In this document: positions 6,014 through 6,567 of the stretch, one piece after another | Layout: each line of letters starts with the position of its first letter | Numbering within the stretch: the first letter of the stretch is position 1 | Origin: Roseovarius sp. | GTDB lineage: Bacteria > Pseudomonadota > Alphaproteobacteria > Rhodobacterales > Rhodobacteraceae | Direction of reading: 5' to 3' | Assembly: GCA_021767845.1 (NCBI GenBank) | Contig: JAASSQ010000167.1 | Location: forward strand, 1 to 6,567 | DNA length: 6,567 nt | Made by a program: the position numbers and the translations under genes | Notes under the pieces: model-generated | Told to the model about the DNA's origin: nothing | What the model saw: the letters and a program-made list of their open reading frames with translations, nothing else | Database searches by the model: none

Positions 6014-6335
6014 GGGCAAATCGGTGGGGTGGGCGCTCACCAAACGTTAACCTTGTTGGGGTTATCCGGGGCCCATGTCGATTTACATCCGCCCGCGGCG
6101 TCCCGGTGCGACCATCTTTTTCACGGTGAACCTTGCGCAGCGCGACAGCCGGCTGCTTGTCGAGCAGATCACGTGCCTTCGGTCGGCGGTGCGTGCAACG
6201 CGGCTGGACCGGCCGTTTCACGTGGATGCGTGGGTCGTGCTGCCGAACCACATGCACGCCGTGTGGACCTTGCCGGATGGCGACAGCGCGTATTCCGTGC
6301 GCTGGGGGGCGATCAAGGCGCGGTTCACGCGGCTG

Positions 6336-6357
6336 GTAGGCCGTGCTTCAGCCCGGC
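6336..6357 (+). repeat. REP element, left copy, inside the RAYT gene
   Basis: The copy starts with GTAG (6336-6339), the tetranucleotide known to mark REPs handled by RAYTs. A hairpin follows: GCCGTGC, loop TTCA (6347-6350), GCCCGGC, with one mismatch at T6344. It is the reverse complement of the copy at 6401-6422 at 21 of 22 positions. In the restored transposase frame it is read as part of RPCFSPA. It adjoins the frameshift. Confidence 0.8.
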
Positions 6358-6400
6358 GCGCCTGCCGTCTGCGTTTCCGGTGGTGGAGAGGGGGCGCCAT

Positions 6401-6422
6401 GCCGGGCTGAAGCCCGGCCTAC
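6401..6422 (-). repeat. REP element, right (inverted) copy, inside the RAYT gene
   Basis: This copy has a perfect 7-bp hairpin, GCCGGGC, loop TGAA (6408-6411), GCCCGGC, then ends with CTAC (6419-6422), which is GTAG on the minus strand. With the left copy it forms a head-to-head pair 43 bases apart, the arrangement called BIME or REP doublet. Pairing between the copies can extend by five more bases (6358-6362 with 6393-6397) past a three-base bulge. In the restored transposase frame it encodes AGLKPGLR; in the unshifted frame it supplies the premature TGA. Confidence 0.85.
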
Positions 6423-6567
6423 GGCGTCAGAAGCGGGAGCATGCCATATGGCAGCGGCGCTTCTGGGAGCATCATATTCGCGACGAGGCGGATTACGCGG
6501 CCCATGTCCGCTATTGCTGGATCAACCCCGTGAAACACGGATTCGTCGCGCGACCAGAGCAATGGCC

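Larger units (their letters stand above)
6075..6567 (+). pseudogene. REP-associated tyrosine transposase (RAYT), frameshifted and cut by the window end
   Basis: RAYTs are single-copy Y1/HUH transposases related to IS200/IS605 TnpA that cut single-stranded REP hairpins and are thought to spread them. The first frame (6075 to about 6332) gives MSIYIRPRRPGATIFFTVNL and the HUH motif as PNHMHAVW (H59, H61), ending in WGAIKARFTR. The rest of the family pattern continues in another frame: RQKREHAIWQRRFWEHHIRD, then HVRYCWINPVKHGF, whose Tyr (6512-6514) is the probable catalytic tyrosine. The switch lies between about 6327 and 6345 and needs one lost base or two extra bases. In the first frame translation stops at 6408-6410, giving 111 residues without the tyrosine. 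The start fits the family; the ribosome binding site is weak (GGGG). No slippery heptamer is evident, so a true break or sequencing error is more likely than programmed frameshifting. The 3' end lies beyond the window. Confidence 0.85.

Noticed and set aside
5858..6043. N-terminal extension of the cold-shock protein in the same open frame
   Set aside because: The conserved start MANGTVKWFN and its ribosome binding site mark the true beginning; the upstream stretch is leader and promoter DNA.
1..6567. CRISPR array, tRNA or rRNA genes
   Set aside because: I saw no regularly spaced direct repeats with unique spacers and no tRNA cloverleaf or rRNA signature on reading both strands by eye; a tRNA search program would be decisive.

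Overview
This high-GC window looks like chromosomal DNA of an alphaproteobacterium, most likely Rhodobacteraceae (Roseobacter group). The grounds are base composition, the alphaproteobacterial style of the proteins, and a typical small cold-shock protein and REP-associated transposase. Genus-level placement is inference.

Layout. Positions 1-60 hold only the first 20 codons of an unidentified minus-strand gene that runs out of the window. Next is a minus-strand ABC transporter pair: an 839-residue FtsX/MacB-type permease (129-2648) and its 229-residue ATPase (2645-3334), joined by an ATGA stop/start overlap. Head-to-head with the ATPase, on the plus strand, is a secreted SGNH esterase of the TesA/arylesterase family (3333-4016). 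This is the same divergent arrangement as ybbA-ybbP/tesA in E. coli. After a hairpin that probably ends the esterase transcript comes a convergent minus-strand L,D-transpeptidase (4148-4702). So the left two thirds of the window is an envelope-maintenance block: membrane lipid/lipoprotein handling, a periplasmic esterase and peptidoglycan cross-linking.

A plus-strand gene (4905-5537) encodes a 210-residue protein with a BrnA/DUF4415-like antitoxin segment and a long charged C-terminal tail. No partner toxin gene is visible. Its upstream region carries four copies of an 11-bp tandem repeat that could be its operator. It faces a minus-strand single-domain cold-shock protein (5651-5857). The cold-shock 5' leader can fold into a three-helix structure whose closing stem pairs the Shine-Dalgarno with a perfect 8-nt complement upstream.

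The right end (6075 to beyond 6567) is a REP-associated tyrosine transposase (RAYT) broken by one frameshift. Embedded in its coding region are two REP elements in opposite orientation, each with the diagnostic GTAG tetranucleotide (CTAC in the inverted copy) and a TTCA/TGAA-loop hairpin. Together they form a 22-bp inverted repeat with one mismatch. In the restored frame both REPs are read as protein (..RPCFSPA.. and ..AGLKPGLR..), so the transposase gene appears to contain a pair of its own likely target sites. This is the most unusual structure in the window; the cold-shock leader and the 11-bp repeat array come next.
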